A stretch of 64,000 nt of DNA. It comes from Albula goreensis (lineage: Eukaryota > Chordata > Actinopteri > Albuliformes > Albulidae). This document shows, piece after piece, positions 1 through 12,030 of the stretch (the first letter of the stretch is position 1; each line of letters opens with the position of its first letter). The notes under the pieces were generated by a model. The model was not told the origin of the DNA, made no database searches, and was given only the letters and a program-made list of their open reading frames with translations. The stretch is from assembly GCA_022829145.1 (NCBI GenBank), contig CM040744.1, positions 744,001 through 808,000 of the forward strand, given 5' to 3'. The translations under genes and the position numbers were made by a program.

Positions 1-300
1 ACGGGCTTATTGCCTCTAAGTACAACTAGCTGCGAAAGCAGTTCTGTGTAAGAGAGCGTCCATTACGTTAACCGGAACAGAACTGCTACATTCATGTCGT
101 CATTCCATCTGGCAACGTTTAAACATTTTTCTTTTTTATTATTTGCTCTCTGGTGGTTTAGCTACATATAATTTGTGGACAAATTACACTTGTGTTTTTC
201 TGTAGACACACCTGACTCCTTTTCTTTTTCAATGATACTGATGAAAAGTCTGAAAGTAAAAGCATTACGTCATTCAGCAAAGAAGCGCCACACCTTGTAC
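1..300. other. Upstream flank, nothing recognised
   Basis: AT-moderate sequence upstream of the candidate promoter. A minus-strand open frame (158-445) is open by chance and resembles no family I know. In mammals the gene upstream of ABHD17B is the divergent C9orf85, but I could not recognise its conserved N-terminus on the minus strand here. Confidence 0.5.
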
Positions 301-324
301 AAACAGATTGTGCCAGAATTGTAG

Positions 325-560
325 TTTCTGATTGGCTTTTATAGGTGCCATTCAAACTTCTTTTTCCATCACTCTGCGGTTTGACAACGCCCGCCTTATT
401 CTTCCCTAAACTCGGTCTCCATTGGTGTTCGGTCACATCTGTCAATTCTTATTGGTTGAAGAGGCTTTAATCTTCCTGATTTGTTCCTATACGGTTTCTC
501 CTATGAAAACAGAAGGCAGCTATCTTGGTAGAAAACCGATAGCGAGGTGGTCATTGTTTG
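325..560 (+). promoter_or_regulatory. abhd17b: Candidate abhd17b promoter with three inverted CCAAT boxes
   Basis: Three ATTGG pentamers (CCAAT on the minus strand, NF-Y-type sites) lie at 331-335, 421-425 and 451-455, the last two exactly 30 bp apart. A TTTTATAGG stretch follows the first. Clustered NF-Y boxes about 50-150 bp upstream of a start are typical of TATA-poor housekeeping promoters. This is the first promoter-like stretch upstream of the coding start at 5197, whose exon opens with a clear splice acceptor and so implies a noncoding first exon upstream. The transcription start and the end of that exon cannot be fixed. A divergent minus-strand transcript is equally compatible. Confidence 0.4.
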
Positions 561-639
561 CGGTGGGATCGAAATACAGACGAAACACGGGCTGGAGGGG
601 ATAAAGATTTCACCGAACGCAATTTTAGGTACTATCATC

Positions 640-3600
640 GCATTCAACCTTTCTATGAAGTCTATAGCTTGCTAACTGGACCACATGTTTACAAGATTAA
701 TTGAAAACAGAAAGTCGGAGCCTGGTTTGGGTCGATTCTGCAAGCGGTTGGCAATTTCCTCCACACAGCTAGCAAAAGAACGAACTGTGGTTTGTGGCTC
801 CTACAGAAGAGATACGACTCAACATCCAACGGTAATTAAACGATTGGATAGAATCATCTTGCCCGGTGAGCCCCATCAAGCTATACTAGTGTGGACTGCT
901 GCTCCGAACGCTCTATCATCCTGATCTGGTACTGCGGGACTTTTGAGGTTTGTGTTGAACTGATGTTGCTACACATATACTATGCAGATTGCTAACCAAC
1001 GCTTCACTATTATTTCAACACTGACATGTAATGTAAGGTAACAGTTTTATTAGCTAGCGAGCAAATGATATAATACACATTATCTGCCGATCCAGCTTGC
1101 CGGTTAATACACGGACAATGGCTATCTAGCTAGCTGGCAGTCGTGTATATACAACGTTATGTTTTTCTAAGCAGCTTTTTTCTGTTCACCGGTTTGGATC
1201 GCTGTTTCTGTTAGCTTTTGTGGCTAAGTAAGTGAGCTAGCCGATACATCAAGCCTGTCCGGCAGCAAGCCAATTAACTGTGCCGAATTGTACGCTGTGT
1301 ATTTGCCTCTCATTGTATGACGTTGGCAGGCCTTTTAACTACTGATATTCCAGATTCCTATTGTTGACAAGACGGTGGGAAGACTATACCGAAGCCCCAG
1401 CTGGGCGAAGAATTCTCAAACGCCAGCTATGCATCCATTTGCCCGGCTGCTGTGACCACCTGTCATCCAGCCCGTATCAATGTCAAATACACTACTTGAT
1501 GCTGAACAGTAGTAAACGTCAGCTAGCATGTATGATCAGCAGCTTGCTACAAAACGTTCTCTAGTTAGTCACATGGCCATGATTTACTCGATAGCTGTGT
1601 TGATAGGAAGGGTTACGCAGAAAGTAACCGGTGGTACGATCAGACCCAATGCTGGGTACTAGCTATTTATCTAGAACTTCCTGCCAAGCATGCAAATGTG
1701 TGTGTTTTTTTTCTGACTGTCAGAATCCCCCTCCTCCCCCACCCCGAGAAGTGGTGACTGCTCCCCTCCTCCAAGTGAGCGAGTTGTTACGGCAAAAGAC
1801 GGTTTACTATCCGTAACAGTAGAGGGCAGAAATGGTCACAATGACTGGAATGTGTGCGTACTCTAACTTTAACTACCTGTCATATGTGTAAATAACAGTT
1901 TAAACACACCTAGCAACAACTTACATGAGTTGCGTACAAGTCTTCATGTTTAGGACATTGATCATTTTGTCAGCATGAAGTAAACTAATGTAGTCTTTTT
2001 TTATCTAGACATGGATTGAAACGCTGTAGGTGATGTGTAACTAGAAAGCGAACTAAGGGTTCGCATTAATCATGCCCCATCGCCAACAAAATTAATTGTA
2101 AACTAATTTATCATTCCCTGTTGAGAGCTCTTTGTGGCGCTTTGCCCTTGTTGCTTGACTTGACACCACGCCAAAAAAATGGTCTTGCCCCCCTCCGTGT
2201 TTCTTTTACTCCGTTCCCAATTTCTTCATGGCATGGACGCCACTGACCTGCTTTTTTAGACGCAGGGTATTTTCTGTGGTGTCCGTTTACATGAGGAGCG
2301 TTTCCGTCGCATTGGGGCTATTGGGTACGGTCAGTCCTGGTCACCAGGCAGTAGCGCAGAAGGCTTTCAAGCTGGTCGATATTGCAATCGCAAGGGTTAT
2401 GCACAACTTTCCAAGGAGAACAGAGAAACCAAGCACTTAGCCATCATACCGTTCAATACCGAGGACGTTAATGAACGGCTAAAACAAAGTATAATCACCT
2501 AAGCAGAGACATGCCCAATCTCAAAATTGGAACAAATATGTATTTATGGAGGAACGTATTACGGATTATTTGTTTGTTTGTGTTTGGTTGATATGGAAAA
2601 AACAAGCAAGACTAATTCATTTTCATGGTGAAATAGCCAATGAATTGTTATCCTCACATAAACTAAGCACTAAGACCAAGGTCAATGCAGAAGGTTCATG
2701 TCATTTTTTATATTTACTGCTCGATAATCCTTTTCCCCTCGACAGAGTAATTAAATGAATTGGAATGATTTTAGGTCACCTGCTGATGTTAAGCATGAAA
2801 TCTTTTCACCCCGCTTTTAAGGGATAAAGGCTATCCTTTTACCAACAGGAATATAATGACGGTATTGTTAGCCGTTGCTTGAGCTTAAAGTTCAGGGGCT
2901 GCAACTTGAGTTTTTTTGCTGTTGCGAGGCGCAAAAAATGGTGTCACACACTGAAAGAGTCTGCAGGCTTTAAACCCTGTGCTCTCAGGCAAGCCTTCAC
3001 TTTTTTTGGCATATCCACTACCACTAAACCCCCTTCCCCGATATGTGGAGAAAGACATGTGCAAACTTGGCCAGAATCAAGAATGGATTAAATCATTTGC
3101 ATATGTATTGAATGCGCTCCACAAAGAGAAAGCCTGTGTATTTATCACGGTGCTCTTTTAGGATGTCGATATGACATACGCGGTTACTTCTCAACAAAAT
3201 CAGAATTAACTGAAAAATTGTTGTTTTTGGCTTTGTGGTAGCTCTGTGTTAAACTATGAACCGTGATTTCTTGTACAAGGAACACTTGGGATCTGTTTGA
3301 GTAAACTGGTTTGAGTCCTCAATTATTATCGTCAATTGATTTCTTTAGTTTAGGCTATTTGGCCTGAATTAGCCTGTCTACTCTGTCTCCAGGACAGCTG
3401 GTTAAGATTCGTTTGATTGAGCTTATGTCTGTTCTGGGGTTTGTGAAATTGACTGAAGTGTACCTGCATGTAAATGTTTTAAAGGCATACAAACTATTAA
3501 TGGCCCAATTAGTCAGGAGTCTAAGTTAAGACAGGAAATGGATTAAGGGTAATTTCGTGTGGTGTAATGATAAAAGTAATTGGAGATCAGAGGAACTCAA

Positions 3601-5188
3601 GCATCTTGCATTAGGAGGTGAATGCACACACCATTTTGTTTTGTTTTTTTTTCCACGCTACACTGAGAATAATCCTGTCTCCTCACTGCTACATCAAGAA
3701 TGATTCAAAATGAATTCGGAACTCCCTCACACACACCGTTTCTTGATTAGGACGTGTTGACGTGCACACCTTCGTGCTTTCGTCGCCCAGGCAACGGTCC
3801 ATTTGCCCTCTTTTGGCCAAGCTGCCCCTCTGAAGGATTTTGATAGCTGGGATTATCTTAAAAAAAAAAAAAAAAAAAATTAAATCGTCTCCCTTTTTGG
3901 TAGAGGCACTGCCCCTCCGAACATCTGTGCACGTCACTGGTGTTGATGAAGGTCTTGGGAGTGAATCAAAGACATTAATAAAAGCTGAGATGCAAGCGTC
4001 TCTTTACAGGAATACATTTACTTAGAACCTTGTAAATGAGAAGGGTTGTTTGTTGCCTGACAATGTAAAACACTTCCTCATGACACGTATCCTGGTTGGC
4101 TGCCATGTAAAATAAATGCTCACGTGATTTACTATCTATGGCAAATGACCTGTATGTGAACCATGGGGAGGTTTTTTGGGAATTTAAATGGCCGGTGTTC
4201 AAACTGTTACATTTTTGTAGGAGCTCAAACGCACAGTGTGATCTAGCTACTTGCGAAACGTTGAATACTGTTAAAAATGTCCCACTGGCTACATAAAGGT
4301 CGTTGTAGGTTTTTTTTTTTTTTTTTTTTTGGATGGCCATGGAAACTGACCATATTAGGGACATTAAGTAACTTTGGTTGTGCAAAAGAGACGCAGGTTG
4401 CAGATTGCAGCAGAACGTTGTAGACCTCTTTGTCAGTCTCCACTTGTGATTTCGACAGTAAGTCTAGCCTGTTGTGTCAGATTTTTATCCGAAAAGGCAC
4501 ATACAGCACTTCGGATTTCTTGCGCTCATTCCATCAGCGATATGATAATATCCAAAAAAAAATTCTCCATTGTGTGACTGTTTATGCGCATTCGTGATGT
4601 TGTTTTTTTTCCTAGTTCTCTTCACTGTCCTCCAGCCACAGGGTTATAATCATGCCAGAATATGGTGTTTTAGGTGACCTACGTTTGCCTTTTGGTGTGG
4701 TATTTTCAAAGTGAAAGTGAAAGTTTCCTCAGTAATAAGATTAACTATCCAGCTACTTCAATAGTCATTGCGTTGTAAAATATCCCTATCAAGTCCAATG
4801 TACATGGCAGAAATGGAGACTGTTGCCATGGTTGGTGTAAACATCCATTTTGTCATTGGTTCGAGAGAAGTTTGAGGTATTTCTCATTTTCATATTATGG
4901 TCTACTTCCTGGTGCACAAAAGAAACCATAGGTGCCATCTAGTCTAGGTGGAGCTTGAAATAGGCACAGACAAGCAGCATTGCACCTTATTTAAGTACCA
5001 GCTTGTCTTTCATCCAGGTTAGTCAGAAATTCTATGAGGTTTTCATGAGGAATGGAAAATCACTTCAGTAAGAAATAGTGGTAGATTTTCCCTTTCAGCC
5101 AGTAAAAAATTAGCCAAATTGGATACGAGTACATTGGTTGGCTGGTGATTATTTTTTTCCATTTATAGTTATCCTTTTGCTTTCCCAG
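640..5188 (+). other. abhd17b: Probable 5' UTR exon and first intron of abhd17b
   Basis: There is no coding potential. One strong donor-like GTAAGT lies near 1217-1222. Homopolymer A/T runs occur near 3860-3879 and 4310-4331. The stretch ends in a pyrimidine-rich tract and the CAG at 5186-5188, the acceptor of the first coding exon. The limits of the noncoding first exon are unknown. Confidence 0.45.
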
Positions 5189-5196
5189 AGAAGACC

Positions 5197-5663
5197 ATGA
5201 ACCACTTATCCCTGAGCGAGCTGTGCTGCCTGTTCTGCTGCCCACCGTGCCCCAGCAAGATCGCCTCCAAGCTGGCCTTCCTACCCCCGGACCCCACCTA
5301 CACGCTGATGTCGGACGAGAGCGGGACCAGGTGGACCCTGCACCTGTCGGAGCGGGCGGATTGGCAGTACTCCGCCAGGGAGAAGGAGGCCATCGAGTGC
5401 TTCATGACGCGGACGTCGCGCGGCAACCGCATCGCCTGCATGTTCGTGCGCTGCTCGCCCAACGCCAAGTTCACCCTGCTCTTCTCGCACGGCAACGCCG
5501 TCGACCTCGGCCAGATGAGCAGCTTCTACATCGGCCTGGGCTCGCGGATCAACTGCAACGTCTTCTCGTATGACTACTCGGGCTACGGCGCCAGCTCGGG
5601 AAAACCCTCCGAGAAGAACCTGTACGCAGACGTAGACGCAGCCTGGCAGTCCCTCAGGACACG
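5197..5663 (+). CDS. abhd17b: abhd17b coding exon 1 (residues 1-156): palmitoylated N-terminus and hydrolase core start
   Basis: This encodes the N-terminal half of ABHD17B, a serine hydrolase of the alpha/beta-hydrolase fold. ABHD17 proteins depalmitoylate N-Ras and PSD-95 at the plasma membrane and endosomes. The start ATG lies 9 bases after an acceptor (AG at 5187-5188). The N-terminus carries the Cys cluster C10, C11, C14, C15 and C18, the family's own palmitoylation and membrane-targeting site. The HGNAVD stretch of the hydrolase fold and YDYSGYG are intact. The exon ends in a consensus donor (ACG, then GTAAGG) after two bases of codon 156. The three exons total 867 nt, or 288 aa plus stop, the length I recall for mammalian ABHD17B. 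The sequence after the Cys cluster fits 17B better than 17A or 17C. The exon is strongly GC- and CpG-rich inside AT-rich introns. Confidence 0.97.
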
Positions 5664-6700
5664 GTAAGGAGCGGTTTTGTTTTTTGTTTCCCCAGATCCC
5701 CCCCTCCTTCCCCCTTCCTATCCACCACATTCTCACCCTTCAACAAAAAAAAAAAACCTGTTGGAATTTGGTCAGGGACCAGTACTGGGTGTTCTTCCTC
5801 TCCTGGTTTCCTTCTGTAGCTTTTCATTTCATCCCACCTCCTCCCACTCTTCCCCGCAGGTCCCTGCTATTCTATTTTCGCTCCTTTTATCGGGTTTAAT
5901 GATTTCACTTCATGCTAACTTGACTTGAAGGCCAACCCATCCCCCCCACCCCCATTCCTCCTATTTCAGTGAAATGCAGTCGGTGAAATCTGTCTGATTG
6001 AATGGGCGTTGATAGCCTTCAGCCTACTTAGCAAAGCGATAGATGTTAGCAGCAAAAAAACTGAATAATGAAAAGTTTTGGAGAAAGAGAACCTGCCTTG
6101 TCAGAAAGAAGTTTGGGGGTGGGGGGGAAGCATTTTTAAGATGTTGTTGAAGGTTTATTTAGACTATGCATTTTCAAGGGGGTTAAAACCTTAAACTGTC
6201 CTTCCTGTTTTAGTCCTGTAAGAAAGCAAACAAGCAAAATGTATACAGTTACACAAACATGCTGGATTTCAGCCTAGTTCTCATTAAATCCAGAGCCACC
6301 AAGACCTCCATGTGCGGTTTCCCATAATTCATAGCAGTTTAGGTCCACCGTCATTGCCCTCCGCTGCGAGGGGTCAAATCATGGCGATGGCTGTGTTGTT
6401 GCCTGTCTGATGATAGCAGCAGTAAATGTGGTGAATTTGAAAAGCAGGATGCGTTCTTGAACCTGTTGGACTGGTGTGAAGATGGCCACCCTGTTCGCGT
6501 ATCATAATTTGAGATCTCTCTCGCAGGGCCTGTGGTGACCTTGATATTATGTAAGGGTGCTCTCTAAGTGTCAGTAATACTGCAGCTCAACTCTGCTCCC
6601 CCCCTCCTGCAGGAGGAGGAGGAGGAGGAGGAGGAGGAGGAAGGCAGCATTCAAGGAAGCTTCTAGCTGCTCTCTCTTACCCCTCAAGTTTGAGGGATGG
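5664..6700 (+). other. Start of the 28-kb abhd17b intron
   Basis: This is the first part of the intron between coding exons 1 and 2 (5664-33947, about 28.3 kb). It holds C-rich tracts (5700-5750, 5935-5960), a short G run near 6120 and a (GGA)n tract at 6612-6640. No gene is seen. Confidence 0.8.
6612..6640 (+). repeat. (GGA)n microsatellite
   Basis: About nine GGA/GAG units in an intron, directly after a CCCCTCCTGCA stretch. Confidence 0.9.
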
Positions 6701-7530
6701 TTTGGAGCCGGTGCCTAATGTCAAACCAGTTCTTTGCATTTCAGAGTTTTGCGATGGTTTGTGTATTTGCTTACTTGCTACTGCACAACACCACCAATGA
6801 TAGAACGACACTGGCTAACAGGGCAGTACAGGTAACATTTGGTGCTAACAACATTTGGTGTTTATTGTGCTTGTATTACATTTATTTTCATCTTGGAAAT
6901 ACCCAGCTGCTTAGCCCATATAAGAAAGCTTACAACGAACTCAAAACTTGTATTTGTCATTTCACTCTAAGGACTAAATATTTTTAAAATGGTAAAAAGA
7001 AATTTATAAAGTATCTATCAGCGAGGTGATCTCCTCTGCAGTCCGTGATATTTATGGTAAGATGAGTGGTAGAAGGCTGTAAGGTTTAAATTACAGCTGC
7101 ATTCATATGGTCAATATTACATTCGAAAATGGCATATAACTAATAAGCTAAAAACACATATCTCAAGTTTCCTGTAGCCAGTGCTAACTTAGCTGGCAAA
7201 AACTACTGTCTCCACTGAACGGAATATCGATAGCATATCAACAGCTAACTGGAACCAACTGCCAATTAAAGTCGTTGCAAACTTTCAGATTAGCTGTTAT
7301 TTAAATCGATTGAGCAAATATTCAGGAACTTCAGTTGTCATTTCCTATCATATTTTTGTTTGCTAGCGTTGCTGGGAAAACGGAGACATATACAGTGATG
7401 TAATGACGTTGCTCTCTAGCCCGTGGAAAAGCAAACCAGTTCTTAGAAGGCTTGCAATTTGAACCAACTCTGAACCGGCACTAGCGCCAGCCCAGAACTA
7501 GCACCTAGCTCGCGTTGGTGGAAAGGGGGT
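6700..7530. mobile_element. Dispersed non-autonomous element, copy 1
   Basis: The stretch from about 6740 to 7330 is colinear with about 50660-51180 and clearly similar over several blocks: around the ATGGTTTGTGTA motif, the ATCTATCAGCGAGG block, and a long block ending near ATTTAAATCGA. Internal indels are present. The right end (7400-7530) does not match the second copy and has its own hyphenated composition. No transposase frame is present. It is probably a non-autonomous DNA transposon, with family unassigned. The copy at 50332-51512 supplies terminal inverted repeats. Confidence 0.6.
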
Positions 7531-8861
7531 ATCTGAACCCAGTTGTGCCCTCGTTTTGTGGATGGCCACAGATCTGGTGGTTTAGCTTCTGGCCCAGAGT
7601 TGAGGCCCTCAGGCTGAGTGACCTTACCAGACAGGGGTGGGCATCTCCATTCACGCAGAGCTGGCTGGTATACAGCATTTTGTCTCTAGCAATGGCTTGA
7701 TTAGCTAATTGCTTGTACACATCAGTGCTGCTTCACTTGTGGATTGGACCACAGTAAAATGTTCTCAGCAGGGATGCTACTAATCTTCAGTTGTCTTTCA
7801 CGAGCTTTTCAAGAAATTTAACTGAACTGTCAGATCTCGAGAATGAGTGGGCTGGTTGAGTCATTAAAGTAAGTTTGAATGACAACCTAAAAGTGGTACA
7901 GTCCCCCCACTATACCAAACCTTTCTGCTTCTTTCTTTGTAGGAAAAGCCATTCAGTTCACCAGGGAGCTTGTGCTCTTAGCGATTTGACTTCTCAGTTT
8001 TGTTAGTGCAAAACCCTTTCCTTTGGAGGCCAATATTCTTTTTTATGGATGTTTTATTTGTCATTCTTGCACTGAAGTTGAGCAATACTAAAACCTCTCT
8101 CCCAGCTGGGTTTCTCCTTCACTGGCTGCCGACAGCATTCCCCATTATGTATCTTACTCCTTGTCTTTCTAAACGAAAAACAGGCAGGGTCTGGCCGATC
8201 GACGATGCTATCGTCCATCACCGATGGCTGACTGACATCACGATGTTGAGCCAGCATCCTGATTTATCCCCCGCCACCCTGCGGAAAAATGAAGGACGGG
8301 TTTATCGTAATTATTATTAGCTCCTTGTGCCGGATTTAAAGGAAAAACTGTTAATTTAATCACGTTAAACCGTTCAGTGAAAGCATGTTTTAATTTAGGC
8401 GCAAACATAAAAATTATTTTTAAATTTACCTGGTTTGCACCTACCTCAGGAAATCAGTGGGCGAGTCTTTATTTGTATTGCAAATATGAGAATTAAAACC
8501 TCCCTACGTTCTCTGCTACACCTGTCTTAAACAATTAATTCCTAATTGTTATATTGTTATTAACCCCTGTTCACCATGTCTCATCCTGCACATTTAACTA
8601 TATTTCATGTTTAGGACAAATATAATCAATGAATTGGTAACATTTTAATGACTAGAGGAAACCGTTGCTGATTTATTGTCACATCCTGGCTGTTAGAATC
8701 CAAATTTTCCATGTTACATTTGAAGCGGCCCTAGTTTAGGCTAATTACCTGGCCAGACTTCAGCGACTTCAAATAAGTAATTCCGTTTTTATGATTTGGA
8801 AATAATGGAAGACAAATAAAATGTTACTATACTAATTTATAGTAACTATGTTACGATAACT

Positions 8862-8888
8862 ATTTATAGTAACTATGTTACTATAAAT
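8862..8888. repeat. Perfect inverted repeat, 12-bp arms
   Basis: The arms ATTTATAGTAAC and GTTACTATAAAT enclose a 3-nt loop. A partial extra copy of the left arm sits just upstream (about 8835-8850), so the hairpin is part of a short AT-rich repeat cluster. Confidence 0.8.
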
Positions 8889-8971
8889 CAAAAAAAAGAA
8901 TGAGGCTGTTCCTGATCACACCTTTATTTAGAAAAAAAAATAACAAACGCACCCCTTACAGCTAAGTAGCT

Positions 8972-9009
8972 AAATGGAAATCCTGAGCTAAAACTCAGGA
9001 TTTCCATTT
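8972..9009. repeat. Perfect inverted repeat, 16-bp arms
   Basis: The left arm AAATGGAAATCCTGAG (8972-8987) and its exact reverse complement (8994-9009) are separated by a 6-nt loop. This would form a stable hairpin in DNA or RNA. The function is unknown, and it may be a remnant of a palindromic transposon. Confidence 0.85.
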
Positions 9010-9269
9010 TTCATTCAAAACAGTTCAATTAAAACAATTTAAACAGCCAAGATTTTACCGTGCAAAAAATGCAAAACAAATTATACTAGATCTTTCAAGA
9101 ACGAAACATATATGTTCTTTTTCAGCGACCAGGTTTGTCGACGCCATTATTACATCACTATGACTAGTAAGCATAGGCTATACGGAGGAAAAGTAAGGAA
9201 AGACCAGGTTAGACATTGTCATATGCCAATTGAATAGACATCGCCAGACCCTAAAATAGATCCACATTT

Positions 9270-9330
9270 TCTACCGTTACATTATGCATTAAGCGTATGC
9301 TCTTATCCCCAGCTCCAGACAGAAGAAAAT
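9270..9330 (-). repeat. Possible decayed SINE tail
   Basis: A TTACATTATGCATTAAGCG stretch followed by TGCTCTTATCC resembles the tail motif of the SINE copies at about 62965-63220 and 36660-36725. It is degraded and short. Confidence 0.3.
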
Positions 9331-10110
9331 GGATCCAAAAAGGTTCGGCAAAGTGCACTTCCAATCCCAAGTTATCGGCGTCCGTATGCACTCTGCCTGA
9401 AATTGGTCTATACATTTTCGCACCAAAATTTCAGTGGGTTGAAGTGTAGCTGAGGGGGAAAGTCTGAACAAGGAGACTTCACAGGAGTGTAGTCATTTTC
9501 AGCTTGGTTCTAGCAATTCAGCAGATGTTTTTTTTATTATTATTATTATTTATAGAATGAATGGAAAAATCTTTTTGAGTATATTTTAGGCTGAAGCTGC
9601 CCACACATAGTTTTAGACGGCCTGTTCCCGGCCCTATTTTGTAATGCACTGTTAGGAGACGTATGTGGTGTTATGGTACCCTTGGGCCTCATGGGAATTG
9701 CATGCGGTTGTGTACATGTATCTGTGGATTGGTCATTGAACTTTCCCCACATTCATTTAGAAAAACTAGTGGTTTTCAATCCCAGGTTTAGTAAGACGAA
9801 TGCTTGCACATTTCTGCCTTTTCATGCCTTAGTAATCAAAGTCCTGCAAATCTTTTTCAGGGTGACAACACGGGTTTGAGTCAGGACCTCTAAAGCATGA
9901 GTTCAGACTAGTTCATGGTTTGATGTAATTGGTTTGACGGATGTTATATATGACTCACTTGCCTGGCTTTCAATCGCCTATGTGAATATGAACATGTAAA
10001 TGAAAGAGAAACTCTCAAAGGTTTTAGATGTGGTGCAGACAGAGCTACTCTCTTTACCGCGGAAGAATATACAGAGTGCTCAACAACACCTTGTGATTCT
10101 CATACAAGAG
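9331..10110 (+). other. Intronic DNA, nothing recognised
   Basis: Apart from a short (TTA)n run near 9533-9552, I see no gene, RNA or repeat here. Confidence 0.6.

Positions 10111-10145
<35 letters not shown>
10111..10145 (+). repeat. (CA)n microsatellite
   Basis: A CG-rich start followed by about 14 CA units. Confidence 0.95.
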
Positions 10146-10148
<3 letters not shown>

Positions 10149-10431
10149 GCGTTCACAGATGCTTGCACGCACTATTTCTCTCTTCCACTTGCACACGAGC
10201 GCACGCACACACTAAGCCTTACACACACTGATGCATACACGAACTCAAAGAGTTATCAGTGTCACTGTATGCTGTGACTGAAACCGGTCTATACATTTTC
10301 ACTGTAGTTATGTCTCCCTCAGTCACTCACATGCTGTACTCTCTCTCTCAAACACACACTCGGAGTGAACCATAAGCGCAGCACACAGATGTTTGTGCGC
10401 GCGCGCACACACGCATGCTCTCTCTTGCTCA

Positions 10432-10433
<2 letters not shown>

Positions 10434-10488
<55 letters not shown>
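10434..10488 (+). repeat. (CA)n microsatellite
   Basis: About 27 CA units. The motif AGTGAACCATAAG occurs on both sides (about 10365 and 10489), so the flank is itself a small duplication. Confidence 0.95.
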
Positions 10489-10489
<1 letters not shown>

Positions 10490-11815
10490 GTGAACCATAA
10501 GAGCTGCATTCAGTGAGCCTTCTCTCCACTGCTCCCACGCCCGTCGTTGAGAGAGAAATGAACTGCGGTCCCTGGGATTACATAAGCAGGGTGCTTCGGT
10601 AAACATACGCTCTACATTTTCACGCCATTGGTTTCATTCTCCGCTGCAAGCGATCAGATGAATAGCTGTTCCACCTCATTTTTTTCCTTTTTCCCTTTTT
10701 TTTTTAAAACAGACTCCCTTTCTTCCTACTCAAGTGGTATTTTAGCCCACAAGATCTCATTTAAGTTCAGCTGCAAGGGTGAACTGGAGCTCAAGGCCTG
10801 TTATTTTATTCAAATACCCCCCCCCCCCTCCCCGCCGACATGGAAAATAAGCCATACTGTCTGACCAGTGGTTTGCCCCAGTCACGCTTTTTCTCAGGTT
10901 CAGCTTTAGAATATTTTGCGTAAGTGGCGGGTAACATCCTGATACGGCTATTCTCTTGGGTTTGTACAAAACAATAACTTTAACTTTGACTGCCATGCAT
11001 CAGTGACTGACATTTCATAACAGAAAACGGGGATAGGTGCCTGCAAATGAAAAAATAAAAGTATTTAAGTGTAGTTTTCTGTTGTATTACGATGTGTGCT
11101 GTGTCCATAAATGTAGACTTTTCCTGGATGTGATCTCAGTTTTCTGGTGCAGGTGAAGCAAAAGCCAACAACGAACTTCGTCTTTGTACCAAGAACCCGA
11201 AGCCCTAATTGGCTAACGATGAAGAGTCTCCAAACCTCATTAGCCCATTGGCTTAGAATTAAAATAGCATTGTCATCCAGAAGACAGGGTATGGAGAGTT
11301 CTCCAGACACTTTAACCTCGTTGTCTATGAATGGCACTTACTGAATATGAGTGATAGGCCCCCTGGGGACATGGAAGCTTAGACCGTGCAGCGTGATACG
11401 TTTGACACACGCCTCCTGAGGTATTCGTGAACAGACTCACTATTGCACATATGTAGCATAGGCAAGAATGTGCGCTGCGGCTCGTTGCAGGAGGAAGTCA
11501 GAGAATCGACCGTTTGCGACCAAAATACACCTACTTTCACATGTCAGTTTTTGGAAACGGTGAAACCTCAGCAACACCTGATATATTTCACCGCAGCTGC
11601 AAATGGACAAATCAACCACTTAAAGAGCAGAAACTCAGTGCAAGTGCATATTTGTAAAAGAAAAGTAAGTTTCGCCGCTAGAACTTCACTGGAACGTGGA
11701 GACAACAAGGCAAACCTGAGAAAAATCCCTGACACCCTTGGCAATTTTTTTTTTTTTGGGGCATGGATAGTTGTGCATCACCATGGATGTAATGTATGGC
11801 AGAAGGCATGTGGCT
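10489..11815 (+). other. Intronic DNA, nothing recognised
   Basis: Open frames here (including a 124-codon frame at 11443-11817) lack recognisable domains and splice context. T-rich and C-rich runs occur at about 10678-10705 and 10815-10835. Confidence 0.55.
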
Positions 11816-11819
11816 GAAA

Positions 11820-11975
11820 GCACGGGCTAACTCCATGGGTCTCCTCTGGGCAGGGCCGAGCAGGCCTGTCTCGGCAGCTGACGCAGTTCCGAGGGCCTGG
11901 TGCCAGTGGACGAGGCTCTCGGCTGCATTGCAGAGCTGCCGGAGGGGCCGAACTGCGGAGCACTGAGGGAATCTC
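11820..11975. other. GC-rich islet in the abhd17b intron
   Basis: About 155 bp clearly richer in G+C than its surroundings, with several CpG and CTGC/GCAG motifs. Open frames on both strands are uninterrupted, but the translations match nothing I recognise. It could be a fossil exon, a regulatory islet or chance. Confidence 0.35.
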
Positions 11976-12008
11976 ACCGAGCCGTTTCTGCCCCGACCAC
12001 GGTCACGC

Positions 12009-12030
12009 TCCGAGAGAGAGAGAGAGAGAG
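12009..12030 (+). repeat. (GA)n microsatellite
   Basis: A short run of GA units. Confidence 0.85.

Larger units (their letters stand above)
7531..9270 (+). other. Intronic DNA with two short perfect inverted repeats
   Basis: No coding potential. It contains hairpin-forming inverted repeats at 8862-8888 and 8972-9009 (listed separately) and AT-rich sequence. The remainder is unrecognised. Confidence 0.6.

Noticed and set aside
158..445. Minus-strand 95-codon frame considered as a divergent c9orf85 exon
   Set aside because: The translation shows none of the conserved N-terminal text I would expect for that family.
5223..5736. Alternative-frame and antisense frames over abhd17b coding exon 1
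   Set aside because: They are shadows of a GC-rich exon. The conserved protein is in the frame starting at 5197.
11443..11817. 124-codon plus-strand frame
   Set aside because: No recognisable domain, composition like its flanks, and no clear acceptor/donor pair.
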